Source of the DNA: Elusimicrobiota bacterium
GTDB taxonomy: Bacteria > Elusimicrobiota > Endomicrobiia > Endomicrobiales > Endomicrobiaceae
Length of the DNA stretch: 64,000 nucleotides
Assembly (NCBI GenBank): GCA_017528425.1
Contig: JAFXOV010000020.1
Coordinates: 27,289-91,288 of the forward strand
Direction of reading: 5' to 3'
Positions 36,335 through 45,693 of the stretch are shown here, in pieces. Position numbers and translations under genes: made by a program. The notes beneath the pieces are model-generated. The model saw only the letters and a list, made by a program, of their open reading frames with translations, was not told the DNA's origin and searched no databases. Every line of letters starts with the position of its first letter. Position 1 is the stretch's first letter.

Positions 36335-37147
36335 TTAAAGTGCATGGCCGCCAGAAACTTTTATTACTTGCCCGGTAACCATTTTTGCCTGCTTGCTTGC
36401 TAAAAATAAAATAGTTTCGGCAATATCTTCCGGTTGAATTAACTTTCCCATAGGAATTATCGGAATAACCGATTTTTCCAATTCATCATCAATCCACCCT
36501 GTTTGAGTCGGGCCCGGTGCAACACAATTTACAGTAATTCCGTACTTTGCCACTTCAAGAGCAATACTTCTGGTAAGTGCTTCTAAGGTTGCTTTGCTTG
36601 CTCCATAAGTAATTTGACCTGCAAAAATTTGTGATGAGTCTGTAGAAATATTTATAATTCTTCCGTAATCACCATGATGTTTAACAAATTCTCTTGTCAT
36701 CAAAATGCTTCCACGGACATTAACCGCAAATGTATCGTCAATAACTTTTTGTGTAATTTTTTCTATTGTATCAAAGCCGTCCATATCACCGTCTGCAGCA
36801 TTGTTAACAAGAACATCAGCTTTTCCGTATTTTTCCATAACAATTGAATATATTTTCTTTACATCATCTTCTTTAGTAATATCATTTTCCAAAACAATAT
36901 AATCTGCATTCATTTCTTGTAGTTTGTTTTCTACAATATCTGCATTTTCTGCATTTGCTTTAAAATATCTGTCTGCTCCGTTTTTATCTGTTTTATTTTC
37001 ATCAAACTGTCTGAAAATTTTCTTATATACTAACACAACCTTTGCTCCTTCCCTTGCAAAAGCAAAAGCAGTTGTTGCACCGATTCCTTGCGGATTATTT
37101 GCTCCCGTAATTATAGCTACTTTATCTTTTAATCCATAATTAACCAT
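36335..37147 (-). CDS. Short-chain dehydrogenase/reductase
   Basis: 270 residues, Rossmann fold. The cofactor motif is TGANNPQGIGATTA at 14-27, the NNA motif is VLVNNAADGD, and the catalytic Ser and Tyr-Lys appear in NISTDSS and YGASKATLEA. VNCVAPGPTQTGW and the final MVTGQVIKVSGGHAL are typical of the FabG-like classical SDRs. An insertion at about 45-65 (KNGADRYFKANAENAD) is longer than in FabG. NADPH-dependent reduction of an unknown carbonyl is likely. It abuts rlmD with no gap. Confidence 0.88.
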   Translation of the reverse strand: MVNYGLKDKVAIITGANNPQGIGATTAFAFAREGAKVVLVYKKIFRQFDENKTDKNGADRYFKANAENADIVENKLQEMNADYIVLENDITKEDDVKKIYSIVMEKYGKADVLVNNAADGDMDGFDTIEKITQKVIDDTFAVNVRGSILMTREFVKHHGDYGRIINISTDSSQIFAGQITYGASKATLEALTRSIALEVAKYGITVNCVAPGPTQTGWIDDELEKSVIPIIPMGKLIQPEDIAETILFLASKQAKMVTGQVIKVSGGHAL

Positions 37148-38512
37148 TTATATTTTCTCCAATAAAACAACTGTTTCAATATGGTAAGTTTGCGGGAACA
37201 TATCCACCGGACAAACTTTTATAACTTTATATTTTTCATCTTTTGTAATAAGTTTTAAATCTCTTGCCAAAGTTGACGGATTACACGAAACATAAACTAT
37301 CTTTTTAGGATTTAAAAATAAAAGATGTTCTATAACATTTTCAAAAAGGCCTGCCCTCGGCGGATCTATAATAACACAATCAAACTTTTTATCGTTTTGT
37401 TTTACCCAATCTTGTGCAGGTTGTGCAAAAAATTCAATGTTATTTATATTATTTATCTTTGCATTATGTTTAGCACTTTCAATGGAGGCTTCCACTTGTT
37501 CCACACCGACAACGGATTTTACATGCGGGGATAAACATATTCCTATAGCGCCCGTTCCGCAATACATATCAAGTAATGTATCTTGTTTGTCGGGCTGTAA
37601 AAGTTCTATTACTGTGTTGTACAAAACTTCGGTTGCTTTTGTGTTGGTTTGAAAAAACGAAAACGGTGCAACAGAAAAATTAAATTTATGTTCCGCAACG
37701 GTTAATGTTTCGGTAATGTTTTCGTTACCATACAACAATGTTATGCTTTCGGCATTAACCGCATCGGAAAATTTTGAGTTTTGTGTCCAATATATACTTG
37801 AACAAAAAGAAGATAACTGCTTTACAACACCATCAAAAAAGTTTTTGTTTATATCTTCTTGTTTGTTTGTAACGATATTTACAAGCAAGTCACCTGTATT
37901 AACACCTTTTCTTAGAACAAGATGTCTAAAAAAACCTTCATGAGATTTGTTGTTATATGCTTTTAAGCCTGTATTTATAGCAAACTCTTTTACTGTTTCA
38001 CATGCTTTTATAATATCTTCATGAGCAATATAGCATGGCGGAACCTCGGAATATTTATAAAAACTTCCCTTACAATGTAATCCCAAGTTCAGCTTTTCTG
38101 TATCTCTGTCGTTATAGAAGCTGAACTCCATTTTGTTTCTGTAGTTCCATTGAACGGGACTTTGTTTTGCTTGCGGTATTTCCACATCTAAAAAATTTAA
38201 AAGCTCTTTTACACAATCCGTTTTAAACTGTATTTGATTTTTGTATTCCGTATGCTCAAACGAGCATCCGCCGCATTTACCGAATGCAGGACATTTCGGT
38301 TCAATTCTTAAAGGTGATGGTGTTAATATTTTTTCAAGTTTGGCTTCTCTGTAAGATTTTTTATCTCTTGTAACAAAAACTTCGGCTTCTTCGCCGGGGA
38401 GTAAACCTTCGGTAAAAAGGGCTATACGGTCTTCACATCTGCATAAAACATTTCCCGGAAAAACTATTTTTTCAGCTTTAACTTTAATTATTTTATGTTT
38501 TAACGAAGCCAT
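37148..38512 (-). CDS. rlmD: 23S rRNA (uracil-5-)-methyltransferase RlmD family
   Basis: 454 residues. An N-terminal TRAM domain (~1-60, RNA binding) is followed by the iron-sulfur cysteines in CPAFGKCGGCSFEH near 75-85. The methyltransferase core has LLDMYCGTGAIGICLS (SAM site), the IDPPRAG motif and the nucleophilic Cys in VSCNPSTLARDL, with the catalytic VDMFPQTYHIETV at the end. The enzyme makes m5U in 23S rRNA or, in some bacteria lacking TrmA, in tRNA; which RNA is used here cannot be told. Confidence 0.92.
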   Translation of the reverse strand: MASLKHKIIKVKAEKIVFPGNVLCRCEDRIALFTEGLLPGEEAEVFVTRDKKSYREAKLEKILTPSPLRIEPKCPAFGKCGGCSFEHTEYKNQIQFKTDCVKELLNFLDVEIPQAKQSPVQWNYRNKMEFSFYNDRDTEKLNLGLHCKGSFYKYSEVPPCYIAHEDIIKACETVKEFAINTGLKAYNNKSHEGFFRHLVLRKGVNTGDLLVNIVTNKQEDINKNFFDGVVKQLSSFCSSIYWTQNSKFSDAVNAESITLLYGNENITETLTVAEHKFNFSVAPFSFFQTNTKATEVLYNTVIELLQPDKQDTLLDMYCGTGAIGICLSPHVKSVVGVEQVEASIESAKHNAKINNINNIEFFAQPAQDWVKQNDKKFDCVIIDPPRAGLFENVIEHLLFLNPKKIVYVSCNPSTLARDLKLITKDEKYKVIKVCPVDMFPQTYHIETVVLLEKI

Positions 38513-38526
38513 AACAACCCTATGAA

Positions 38527-39168
38527 TTAAAAATCGAATTTGTATCCTATATTAATTCTGAATGCCGTATAAGAGAAAGGATCTTCTTCTTTGCCAATAT
38601 AGTCATCTTCGGTATAAAAATCTCCATCTTCTCCGGCTTTGAGTTCTTTGTATCGATTTTTTGAATAGTTACAAGCATATATAAAGTCAAGTACTATATT
38701 TCTATATTCCACACCGATACCTGTACCCCAATAAAATCCGGGAACAATCTCAACATCTTTAATATGAACCGAATTGGGAGAATTCCACGACGGGAATCCA
38801 ATGCCCAATTGTAATAAAGGGTACACAAATAAAGATTCTTTTTTAGAAATATTTATTAAAAATTTATATTTCCCTTCCGAATAAATATTTGTAAAACCCA
38901 TATCGGTATTTGAATGTTTAATATGAGTATCTTGTCCCCACATACCACCTACACCCAAAAACAAATTTATTTTCGTATCGAACAATATTTCCGCACCAAG
39001 AGATAATAAAGAACCGGCAGAGACAGATGCTCCGTCTTTAGGTGTTATTTCCGGTGAAAACACATAACCGATTTTTGGAATAAATTCTAAAATTTTATCG
39101 TTCTCTGCAAAAACAGGAGACGCTAATGCTATTGCTAAAAATAATAGTACAAAGATTTTTTTCATCAT
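38527..39168 (-). CDS. Outer-membrane beta-barrel-like protein
   Basis: 213 residues. The signal peptide ends at about residue 21 (VFA-EN). The rest alternates short beta strands with glycine-rich turns (VSAGSLLSLGAEILFDTKINLFLGVGGMWG; FYWGTGIGVEYRNIVLDFIYAC) and finishes FRINIGYKFDF, with a terminal phenylalanine as in outer-membrane barrel proteins. It looks like an OmpW/OmpA-like small barrel. It supports a double-membrane cell. It is transcribed with the rlmD side genes or from its own promoter. Confidence 0.75.
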   Translation of the reverse strand: MMKKIFVLLFLAIALASPVFAENDKILEFIPKIGYVFSPEITPKDGASVSAGSLLSLGAEILFDTKINLFLGVGGMWGQDTHIKHSNTDMGFTNIYSEGKYKFLINISKKESLFVYPLLQLGIGFPSWNSPNSVHIKDVEIVPGFYWGTGIGVEYRNIVLDFIYACNYSKNRYKELKAGEDGDFYTEDDYIGKEEDPFSYTAFRINIGYKFDF

Positions 39169-39347
39169 TTTTCTCCGAATTACGTTCTTCTCGGTTATTT
39201 TATATTTTATTGCTCAATAATTCAAATACTATTTATATAATACATAATACTAAGGCAGTAATAGCTCGATTAGGTTTTAGTATGAACACAAAGTTTTAAC
39301 AAAATGATAAAATATCTTTGTAAATTAAAAAAAGATAAGTCAGAAAT

Positions 39348-39356
39348 TGGTATAAT
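39348..39356 (+). promoter_or_regulatory. Extended -10 promoter of rarA
   Basis: TGGTATAAT is an extended -10 (TGnTATAAT); no good -35 is seen. It leaves a leader of about 30 bases to the ATG at 39395. Confidence 0.5.
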
Positions 39357-39394
39357 GATATAAAATGTAACAGGTAACAAACGGGAAAAACAGT

Positions 39395-40723
39395 ATGACT
39401 ATAGGTAACGAAGAATCATTATTCGAAGATAACACCAATCAACCGTTGGCTTGGAGATTAAGACCGAGAAATTTGGAAGAATTTGTCGGTCAACAACATT
39501 TGGTCGGTGAAGGGAAAATTTTAAGAAAGTTGATAGAAAGCGACAAAGTTTCTTCCATCATATTTTGGGGTAATCCTGGAGTAGGGAAAACCACTCTTGC
39601 AAGAATTATTGCCAACAAAACAAATTCAAAATTTATAGATTTTTCTGCCGTTACAAGCGGAATAAAAGATATTAAAGAAGTTATGGCTCAAGCCGAAAAC
39701 AACAGACAGTTGGGGCAAAAAACTATAGTGTTTGTAGACGAAATTCATCGTTTTAACAAAGCCCAACAAGATGCTTTTTTACCGTTTGTAGAAAAGGGCA
39801 GTATTATTTTAATAGGAGCAACAACCGAAAATCCGTCGTTTGAAATAAATTCCGCACTTTTATCACGTTGTAAAGTTTTTGTTTTTAAACCGATAGAAAC
39901 TCAGGATTTGGTAAAACTTTTACAAAGAGCTGTTACCGATGAAAGAGGTTTCGGGAAAGAAAAAGTTGTAATAGACGACGATATGCTTACCGTCATTGCC
40001 AACTTTGCAAACGGTGATGCAAGAACCGCCCTTTCAACACTGGAAATGGTAGTTTTAAACGGTGACATAGATAAGAAAGGAAAAATCACTGTCACAAAAG
40101 AAACTTTGGAACAATGTATATCAAAAAAATCTCTTCTGTACGACAAAACGGGGGAAGAACATTACAATATAATTTCAGCACTTCATAAATCTATGCGAAA
40201 TTCAGATCCCGATGCAGCTGTTTATTGGCTTGCAAGAATGTTGGAAGCGGGCGAAGATCCGTTATATATTGCCCGCAGAGTTACAAGGTTTGCAAGTGAA
40301 GATATAGGTCTTGCAGATCCGAGAGCATTGGAAATTGCCGTTGCAGCATACCATGCATGTCACTTTATAGGAATGCCGGAATGCAGTGTTCATTTAACGG
40401 AAGCTGTTGTTTATATGTCTATTGCGCCGAAATCTAATGCCATGGATACCGCATATCATCTTGCTGCCGAAGATGCAAGAAAAAATCTTGCAGAACCTGT
40501 TCCTTTAGTAATAAGAAATGCTCCGACAAAACTTATGAGAGAATTAAACTACGGGAAAGGTTATCAGTATGCGCACGATACAAAAGATAAACTTACAAAT
40601 ATGCAGTGTCTTCCCGATTCTTTGAAAGACAGGACTTATTATTATCCGACGGAACAAGGGTTGGAAATAAAATATAAAGAAAGATTAAAACAAATCAAAG
40701 AGTGGAAAAAAAAGCATAAGTAA
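39395..40723 (+). CDS. rarA: Replication-associated recombination protein A (RarA/MgsA)
   Basis: 442 residues of an AAA+ clamp-loader-like ATPase. The opening PLAWRLRPRNLEEFVGQQHLVG is diagnostic. Walker A is GNPGVGKTT near 56, Walker B VDEIHRFNKAQQDAFL, sensor 1 ATTENPSFEINSALLSR. The C-terminal tetramer part has RMLEAGEDPLYIARRVTRFASEDIGLADP. RarA acts at stalled replication forks. The stop codon lies in the loop of a terminator hairpin. Confidence 0.96.
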   Translation: MTIGNEESLFEDNTNQPLAWRLRPRNLEEFVGQQHLVGEGKILRKLIESDKVSSIIFWGNPGVGKTTLARIIANKTNSKFIDFSAVTSGIKDIKEVMAQAENNRQLGQKTIVFVDEIHRFNKAQQDAFLPFVEKGSIILIGATTENPSFEINSALLSRCKVFVFKPIETQDLVKLLQRAVTDERGFGKEKVVIDDDMLTVIANFANGDARTALSTLEMVVLNGDIDKKGKITVTKETLEQCISKKSLLYDKTGEEHYNIISALHKSMRNSDPDAAVYWLARMLEAGEDPLYIARRVTRFASEDIGLADPRALEIAVAAYHACHFIGMPECSVHLTEAVVYMSIAPKSNAMDTAYHLAAEDARKNLAEPVPLVIRNAPTKLMRELNYGKGYQYAHDTKDKLTNMQCLPDSLKDRTYYYPTEQGLEIKYKERLKQIKEWKKKHK

Positions 40724-40733
40724 ATGCTTTTTT
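40706..40733 (+). terminator. Terminator overlapping the rarA stop codon
   Basis: AAAAAAAGCAT pairs with ATGCTTTTTTT around a six-base loop AAGTAA that holds most of the TAA stop. The left arm is the Lys-Lys-His end of the protein. Confidence 0.75.
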
Positions 40734-40751
40734 TAGCTAAGCAACTTTAAT

Positions 40752-40851
40752 TTTTGAATTATAACTTTGCATTTAGCTCCTTTATGTACCATCCGCTACC
40801 GCTTACATTTCAGTACACTGCAGTCACTAAATGCTTCATTATAATTCAAAA
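40752..40851. repeat. Imperfect inverted repeat in the rarA-flavodoxin gap
   Basis: The left arm at 40752-40776 (TTTTGAATTATAA...GCATTTAG) matches the complement of the right arm at 40827-40851 except for four central bases, with about 50 bases between. GTAC also repeats inward. The 263-base gap holds no convincing gene. It could be a small non-autonomous element or a structured RNA. Confidence 0.5.
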
Positions 40852-40986
40852 CTTGAAAAGTTTTCATGAGCAACCAACGACTATAAGAATTATATATTTG
40901 ATTTTCTTCATTCTAACACAAAATCTTAAGGCCTTTAACGACAAATATTGTGATATTTTAAAAGCTGGAATTATCGGCAACCCTTT

Positions 40987-41631
40987 TTAAAAGCCTAAAT
41001 CTTTTAGCCAAATATCAAGTTTCTTCTCGGCTTCTTGAGGATTGTTTTGTGCAACGTGTCCGTAAATTCCGATACCCGATTCGACATTTGCCGTTGATAC
41101 AATCTTCCTTAGTTGTTTTTCGGTTCCCACTAATCCGCTCCCCTCATGTGTACAAAAAGGGATAACTCTTTTACCGGAAAAATCGTAACTTTCCAAAAAT
41201 GTATAAACCGGCATAGGTAAATCTTGCCACCAGTTTGGATAACCGATAAATATTACATCGTAATTTTCGATATTTGCCGTACCCACAATATCCGGTCTCA
41301 CATTTTCATCCTTTTCTTTTTGGGCGTAGGCGACAAATTTACCATACTCTTTAGGGTAATTGTCCTCGACAACTTTAATTTCAAAAATATCTGCACCGGT
41401 TTTTGCCGCTATCATTTCGCCTATTATTGCGGTATTTCCTTTTGTTATATTTCCCACATTGCGTTGTTCGCCGGTTCTTGAGAAATATGCCACTAAGATT
41501 TTTTTATTGCTTGCCTGTGTAGCAACATTAGTACCGATAATATTACTTTTTAACAAAAGCAGTGTTCCTATAAATAGCGCAATTAATATTACTGTGAAAA
41601 TCTTAAATTTCATTCCTGCTCCCGAAAACAA
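40987..41631 (-). CDS. Membrane-anchored flavodoxin
   Basis: 214 residues. A hydrophobic segment at ~8-27 (IFTVILIALFIGTLLLL) is either a signal anchor or an uncleaved signal; then the flavodoxin fold starts at KILVAYFSRTGEQRNVG, the FMN phosphate loop. IFIGYPNWWQDLPMPVYTFLESYDFSGK and PFCTHEGSGL are typical of the flavodoxin_4 family. A flavodoxin facing the periplasm is unusual but this family is often exported. Electron partner unknown. Confidence 0.85.
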   Translation of the reverse strand: MFSGAGMKFKIFTVILIALFIGTLLLLKSNIIGTNVATQASNKKILVAYFSRTGEQRNVGNITKGNTAIIGEMIAAKTGADIFEIKVVEDNYPKEYGKFVAYAQKEKDENVRPDIVGTANIENYDVIFIGYPNWWQDLPMPVYTFLESYDFSGKRVIPFCTHEGSGLVGTEKQLRKIVSTANVESGIGIYGHVAQNNPQEAEKKLDIWLKDLGF

Positions 41632-41698
41632 GTTTTGCTTATAATTTATTTTTATATTTTACAAATTAGAGTGACTTTAATGTCAATAAATCATAACA

Positions 41699-42202
41699 TT
41701 AATTTTGCTCAAGTTCTAAAAGTTTTTTCTTTTTATCTATTCCTGCAGCATAACCTGTTAAACTTCCGTTTTTACCTACTACTCTATGACAAGGAATAAT
41801 TATCGCTATCGGGTTATGTCCTACTGCTCCGCCTATAGCTTGTGCAGACATTTTTGTTATACCTTGTTGTTTGGCAATTTGTTTTGCTATATCGCCGTAA
41901 CTTATAGTTTTCCCGTAAGGTATTTTGCAAAGAATTTTCCAAACGGATTTTCTAAAATCGTTTCCGATAAATTTTATAGGTATTTCCTTGATGTCGGGTT
42001 TTTTGCCTGCGAAGTATAGATCTAACCAATTTTTTACCGTTATAAATATTTTTAAATTATTATTTTTTGTTATTTTACCGTCAATATTATCTGCAAAATA
42101 TTTTTGTCCGTTAAACCATACACCGATAATATTTCCCTGTTCATCACAACAAATAGTAATTTTTCCCAAGGGCGATTTATATTCGGTTTTATAAATTTTC
42201 AT
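41699..42202 (-). CDS. ogt: Methylated-DNA-[protein]-cysteine S-methyltransferase
   Basis: 167 residues. The acceptor cysteine is C138 in IPCHRVVG. The DNA-binding helix-turn-helix lies in PYGKTISYGDIAKQIAK and AQAIGGAVGHNPIAIII. It takes the alkyl group from O6-alkylguanine in a suicide reaction. The N-terminal domain is Ogt-like. It sits seven bases before the metallophosphoesterase gene, likely co-transcribed. Confidence 0.94.
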   Translation of the reverse strand: MKIYKTEYKSPLGKITICCDEQGNIIGVWFNGQKYFADNIDGKITKNNNLKIFITVKNWLDLYFAGKKPDIKEIPIKFIGNDFRKSVWKILCKIPYGKTISYGDIAKQIAKQQGITKMSAQAIGGAVGHNPIAIIIPCHRVVGKNGSLTGYAAGIDKKKKLLELEQN

Positions 42203-42208
42203 AAAACT

Positions 42209-43300
42209 TTAATTTTTTACTAAATTAATTTTTACAATTTCCGATTTGGAGAAAAGTCTCATAGGCGGACCCCATAATCTTGTTCCGGATGTTACGTAAA
42301 TGTAAGAATCACTGTCTTTATACAATCCCCAAAAATATTTGTATAAAAAGTATTCGATAATATCGAACGGCGGAATTTGTCCCGCATGAGTATGACCGGA
42401 AAGTTGTATGGTTATGGGATATTTTTGACTTTCAAAAAACGGATTCGGTTGATGAGATAAAAATATTACGGGTTTACTGAAATCTATACCTTGTAATGAT
42501 TTTTTCACATCCGCGGGTTTATAATTAAACACCTGCGATGTTTTGAAGTCTGTAATACCGGCAACATAGAATTTGTCATCCACCAAAATATTTTCATTAT
42601 TTAAAAGTTTGAAATTTATTTTTTCACAAATATATTCGTAATTGGTTATTCCTCTGTAATATTCATGGTTGCCGCTGACCGCAAAAATTCCATACTTTGA
42701 TTTTAAATCTAACAGTCCGTACTTTTCATAAGTTTTGGTTATATCGGTATCGGCTAAATCCCCGGTGAACATAATAACGTCCGGATTCAAAGAGTTTGTT
42801 ATTTCAACAAACCTTTTTACTGTATTGTAATTTGTTGTGACATCTATATGAATATCGGAAAGTTGAACGATTGAAAGTTTTTCAACCGGCAAGTTCGGAA
42901 CAACTATATTTATTTCTTTTACTTTCGGGTCGCCTAAATTGTTGATGTAGGAATAAACAACGGATACAAGAATTAAAATTACGGTTATTAACGTTGTGTT
43001 GTACCTGAATTTTGGAGTGTGTCCGAATACAAAAGCCAAATGAGATATTAACAGATATGTAAGAGCTATAGAAAATGTTCCGAGCCAAACATAACCTACT
43101 TCCGTTAAAATTTTTGCTGACATTGTAGGATTATTAAATCTCGATATTTTAAAAGAATATACGCTTAAAAAAGTTATGGCAAGATAAAAAGTTATAAATA
43201 TTGTAAGAGCAATACCATGAAGTTTTAAATCGTGCATTATTCTGTAAATGATGTAAACGTTCCCCAATAAATAAATTGTGAAAAAGATAATAAAAAACAT
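42209..43300 (-). CDS. Membrane calcineurin-like metallophosphoesterase
   Basis: 363 residues from the ATG at 43300, which has AAAGGA nine bases before it and starts after the DUF4416 stop; longer starts overlap that gene. Four hydrophobic segments at ~1-125 precede the phosphoesterase domain. Its metal motifs are all present: LSDIHID, FTGDLAD, SGNHEYY, LSHQP and SGHTHAGQIP. This matches the YkuE/YaeI-type membrane phosphoesterases, some of which act on UDP-diacylglucosamine or other lipids. Substrate unknown. It follows the DUF4416 gene and precedes ogt. Confidence 0.88.
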   Translation of the reverse strand: MFFIIFFTIYLLGNVYIIYRIMHDLKLHGIALTIFITFYLAITFLSVYSFKISRFNNPTMSAKILTEVGYVWLGTFSIALTYLLISHLAFVFGHTPKFRYNTTLITVILILVSVVYSYINNLGDPKVKEINIVVPNLPVEKLSIVQLSDIHIDVTTNYNTVKRFVEITNSLNPDVIMFTGDLADTDITKTYEKYGLLDLKSKYGIFAVSGNHEYYRGITNYEYICEKINFKLLNNENILVDDKFYVAGITDFKTSQVFNYKPADVKKSLQGIDFSKPVIFLSHQPNPFFESQKYPITIQLSGHTHAGQIPPFDIIEYFLYKYFWGLYKDSDSYIYVTSGTRLWGPPMRLFSKSEIVKINLVKN

Positions 43301-43305
43301 TAGGC

Positions 43306-43830
43306 TTAATCCTTTTTCTTTAACAGACATTGTCTTGCTTTTAATATAAATTCTGTTGCCGTAGGACACAAATAATCGGGGTATGTCCAAGGAAGTTTTG
43401 TGAATCCTTCTTTTCTGTATATCGTTGTAACTTCGGCATAAATACCTTTTGATAAATATATCCTGTGACTGAAATCTTTTGTTGAAGCGAGAATAACATT
43501 TGCCGGTGTTATATATCCCGGATCAATATTTACGATTCTGTTTTTATCTTTGGCGTAAGAATCTTCAATGTTGTTAGTTTCGATTTTCATGTCTGCCAAA
43601 GCATCGGGCAAAATAAGTTTCTCAAAAGATATCCATTGTCTTTTTAATTTTTCACCCATTTCTTTGTTGTAATATGTTGTAAAAGTAAAATCGATAGCAG
43701 GACTGTAAATATCTATTTTGTTATTGAATTTTTGTTCCAATACCCTGTAAACTTCTTCTATGTTGAAATCTTCGTTGAAAATCAGTCCGAAAAAGAATTT
43801 TACCGGGTTTGGTTGATAAATGTTTCCCAT
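43306..43830 (-). CDS. DUF4416 family protein
   Basis: 174 residues. The opening PNPVKFFFGLIFNEDFNIEEV, the central DFTFTTYYNKEMG and IDPGYITPANVILASTKDFSHRIYL, and the final WTYPDYLCPTATEFI match DUF4416. This family is common in Elusimicrobiota, Omnitrophota, Planctomycetes and related anaerobes, in line with the proposed taxonomy. The GTP-binding protein often found next to it is not seen in the window. Function unknown. Confidence 0.85.
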   Translation of the reverse strand: MGNIYQPNPVKFFFGLIFNEDFNIEEVYRVLEQKFNNKIDIYSPAIDFTFTTYYNKEMGEKLKRQWISFEKLILPDALADMKIETNNIEDSYAKDKNRIVNIDPGYITPANVILASTKDFSHRIYLSKGIYAEVTTIYRKEGFTKLPWTYPDYLCPTATEFILKARQCLLKKKD

Positions 43831-43924
43831 AATGAGGTTATTTTACCAAAATTTAAGTTTAAAATTAAACTTTTTTATAAAAAAATAATATAATTAAACA
43901 TATTTACTACAAAGGAGATTGCCA

Positions 43925-44875
43925 ATGTTAAAACCAAAAGTTTCAATCATCGGTTGCGGTAATGTAGGTATAAGGTATGCATATTCTTTAATGATTAACG
44001 GATGTGCAAGAGAAATAACGCTTGTTGATTATTTTAAAGATAAAGCGGAAGGTGAAGCAATAGATTTGTCGCACGGTGCGCCTTTTACTCCGGCGGTAAC
44101 CGTAAATGCAGGAGATTATTCCAATATAAAAGATTCTGATTTGGTTGTAATAACTGCAGGCAAAAAACAAAAACCCGGACAAACAAGAATAGATTTGTTG
44201 AAAGACAATGTAAATTTGTTTAAATCTATAATTCCCGAAATTATGAAGTATGCTCCGGATGCAATACTTTTGATAGCATCCAACCCTGTAGATGTTTTAA
44301 CTTATGCAGCTTATAAGATTTCAGGTAAACCGGCATCAAAAGTTATAGGGTCGGGAACATTGCTTGATTCCGCAAGATTCAGATATGAAATAGCTAAACA
44401 TTGTAATGTAGATGCAAGAAGTGTACACGGCTATATTTTGGGTGAACACGGAGACAGCGAATTTCCGGTATGGAGCAAAGCAACAGTTGGCGGAGTAAAC
44501 ATAGAAAACCATTGTATGTTATGCGATAAAAAACAAAATTGTGATCACAAAGCCATACTTAACGAAATTTTCAGTAATGTAAAAAATTCGGCATATAAGA
44601 TAATAGAGAAAAAAGGTGAAACTTCTTACGGAATAGGTCTTGCACTTACAAGAATTACCGAAGCAATATTGCTCAATGAAAATTCTGTGTTACCTGTATC
44701 CGTATTGGTAAATAATTTATACAATGTTGACGATGTATATTTAAGTTTACCTGCGGTAGTTAACAGAGACGGAATCAGACAAGTTCAACAAATAGAATTT
44801 AACGAAAAAGAAGAAAAATCATTTGTTAATTCCGCAACGGTATTAAAAGATTTGTTAAAAGAAATCGGAATATAA
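43925..44875 (+). CDS. ldh: L-lactate dehydrogenase
   Basis: 316 residues from the ATG at 43925; a TTG six bases earlier is rejected because AAAGGAG sits correctly before the ATG. The NAD motif is IGCGNVGIRYAY, Asp of LVDY selects NAD. In the specificity loop AGKKQKPGQTR the Gln at the E. coli-malate-dehydrogenase Arg position marks lactate rather than malate. SNPVDVLTY and the catalytic His H175 in GEHGDSE complete the site. It reduces pyruvate to L-lactate, an outlet for NADH in fermentation. A TATAAT with a weak -35 precedes it at 43889-43894. Confidence 0.94.
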   Translation: MLKPKVSIIGCGNVGIRYAYSLMINGCAREITLVDYFKDKAEGEAIDLSHGAPFTPAVTVNAGDYSNIKDSDLVVITAGKKQKPGQTRIDLLKDNVNLFKSIIPEIMKYAPDAILLIASNPVDVLTYAAYKISGKPASKVIGSGTLLDSARFRYEIAKHCNVDARSVHGYILGEHGDSEFPVWSKATVGGVNIENHCMLCDKKQNCDHKAILNEIFSNVKNSAYKIIEKKGETSYGIGLALTRITEAILLNENSVLPVSVLVNNLYNVDDVYLSLPAVVNRDGIRQVQQIEFNEKEEKSFVNSATVLKDLLKEIGI

Positions 44876-44902
44876 ACATCAATTTATAATAGGAGAAAAA
44901 AC

Positions 44903-45601
44903 ATGAACGGTAAGACAGCATCAATTTTGGCAGTAGGATTTATTATTGCGGCATTTGTTTGGGGGGCGTTTTTTATTTCGGCAAGAAATGAACAATCTAT
45001 AAGAGTTGTAGGGCAAGGTGTAAAAACCGTAACCTCGGATCTTATAAAATGGAATATGACAATAAACAAAACTACGAATGTTGCTTACAGAAGTGAAGGA
45101 CCATCTTGGATACAGGAAGATTTAATTAAATTAAAAAAATATTTAGCTGATAACGGTATAGAAGAAAAAGATATTTCGGTTGAACCGGTAAGTTCTTATG
45201 CAAATTACGGGAACAATGGTATTACCGGATATAATTTCAGCCAAAGAGTAGAAGTAAGATCTAACGATATAGAAAAAATTGAAAAATTGGCACTCGATAA
45301 CAAAGCACTTGCAAAACAAGATATATATTTACAATATTCCGATTTGGAATATTTCGTTTCAAATCTTGCCGAATTAAAGGCTGAAATGTTGGCTCTTGCA
45401 ACGGTTGACGCAAAAGCAAGAGCAGAAGAAATTGCAAAGAGTTCAGGAAACAAAATTTGCAGCCTTTTATCTGCAAAAACCGGTGTGTTCCAAATAAGAA
45501 AACCGTTATCGATGGATGTTTCTGATTACGGCATTTATAACACGTCTTCAAAAGAAAAAGAAATAGCGGTTACCGTAAACGCAACGTTTAAAATCAAATA
45601 A
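44903..45601 (+). CDS. SIMPL domain (DUF541) membrane-anchored protein
   Basis: 232 residues. An N-terminal hydrophobic segment (~8-27) acts as a signal anchor; the SIMPL fold begins SIRVVGQGVKTVTSDLIKWNM and includes YNFSQRVEVRSNDIEKIEKL and AKARAEEIAKSSGNKICSLL, ending in a strand with AVTVNATFKIK. SIMPL proteins (BP26-like) form oligomeric rings or channels in the periplasm of several bacteria; the function is not settled. It lies 27 bases after ldh, so the two may share a transcript, and is closed by a bidirectional terminator. Confidence 0.88.
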   Translation: MNGKTASILAVGFIIAAFVWGAFFISARNEQSIRVVGQGVKTVTSDLIKWNMTINKTTNVAYRSEGPSWIQEDLIKLKKYLADNGIEEKDISVEPVSSYANYGNNGITGYNFSQRVEVRSNDIEKIEKLALDNKALAKQDIYLQYSDLEYFVSNLAELKAEMLALATVDAKARAEEIAKSSGNKICSLLSAKTGVFQIRKPLSMDVSDYGIYNTSSKEKEIAVTVNATFKIK

Positions 45602-45620
45602 TAAAAGTTTATAAACAGAT

Positions 45621-45659
45621 AAAAAACAGAGAACAACTATATCGTTCTCTGTTTTTTTT
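45621..45659. terminator. Bidirectional terminator between SIMPL and ACP genes
   Basis: ACAGAGAAC pairs with GTTCTCTGT, flanked by an A run on the left and T run on the right. It can serve both the plus gene and the convergent minus operon. Confidence 0.85.
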
Positions 45660-45693
45660 ATTTTTATAATATAAGTTGTTTTATGTGTTTATA

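Noticed and set aside
40754..40990. Small plus-strand open frame after rarA
   Set aside because: It covers the inverted repeat, has no ribosome site and no protein-like pattern.
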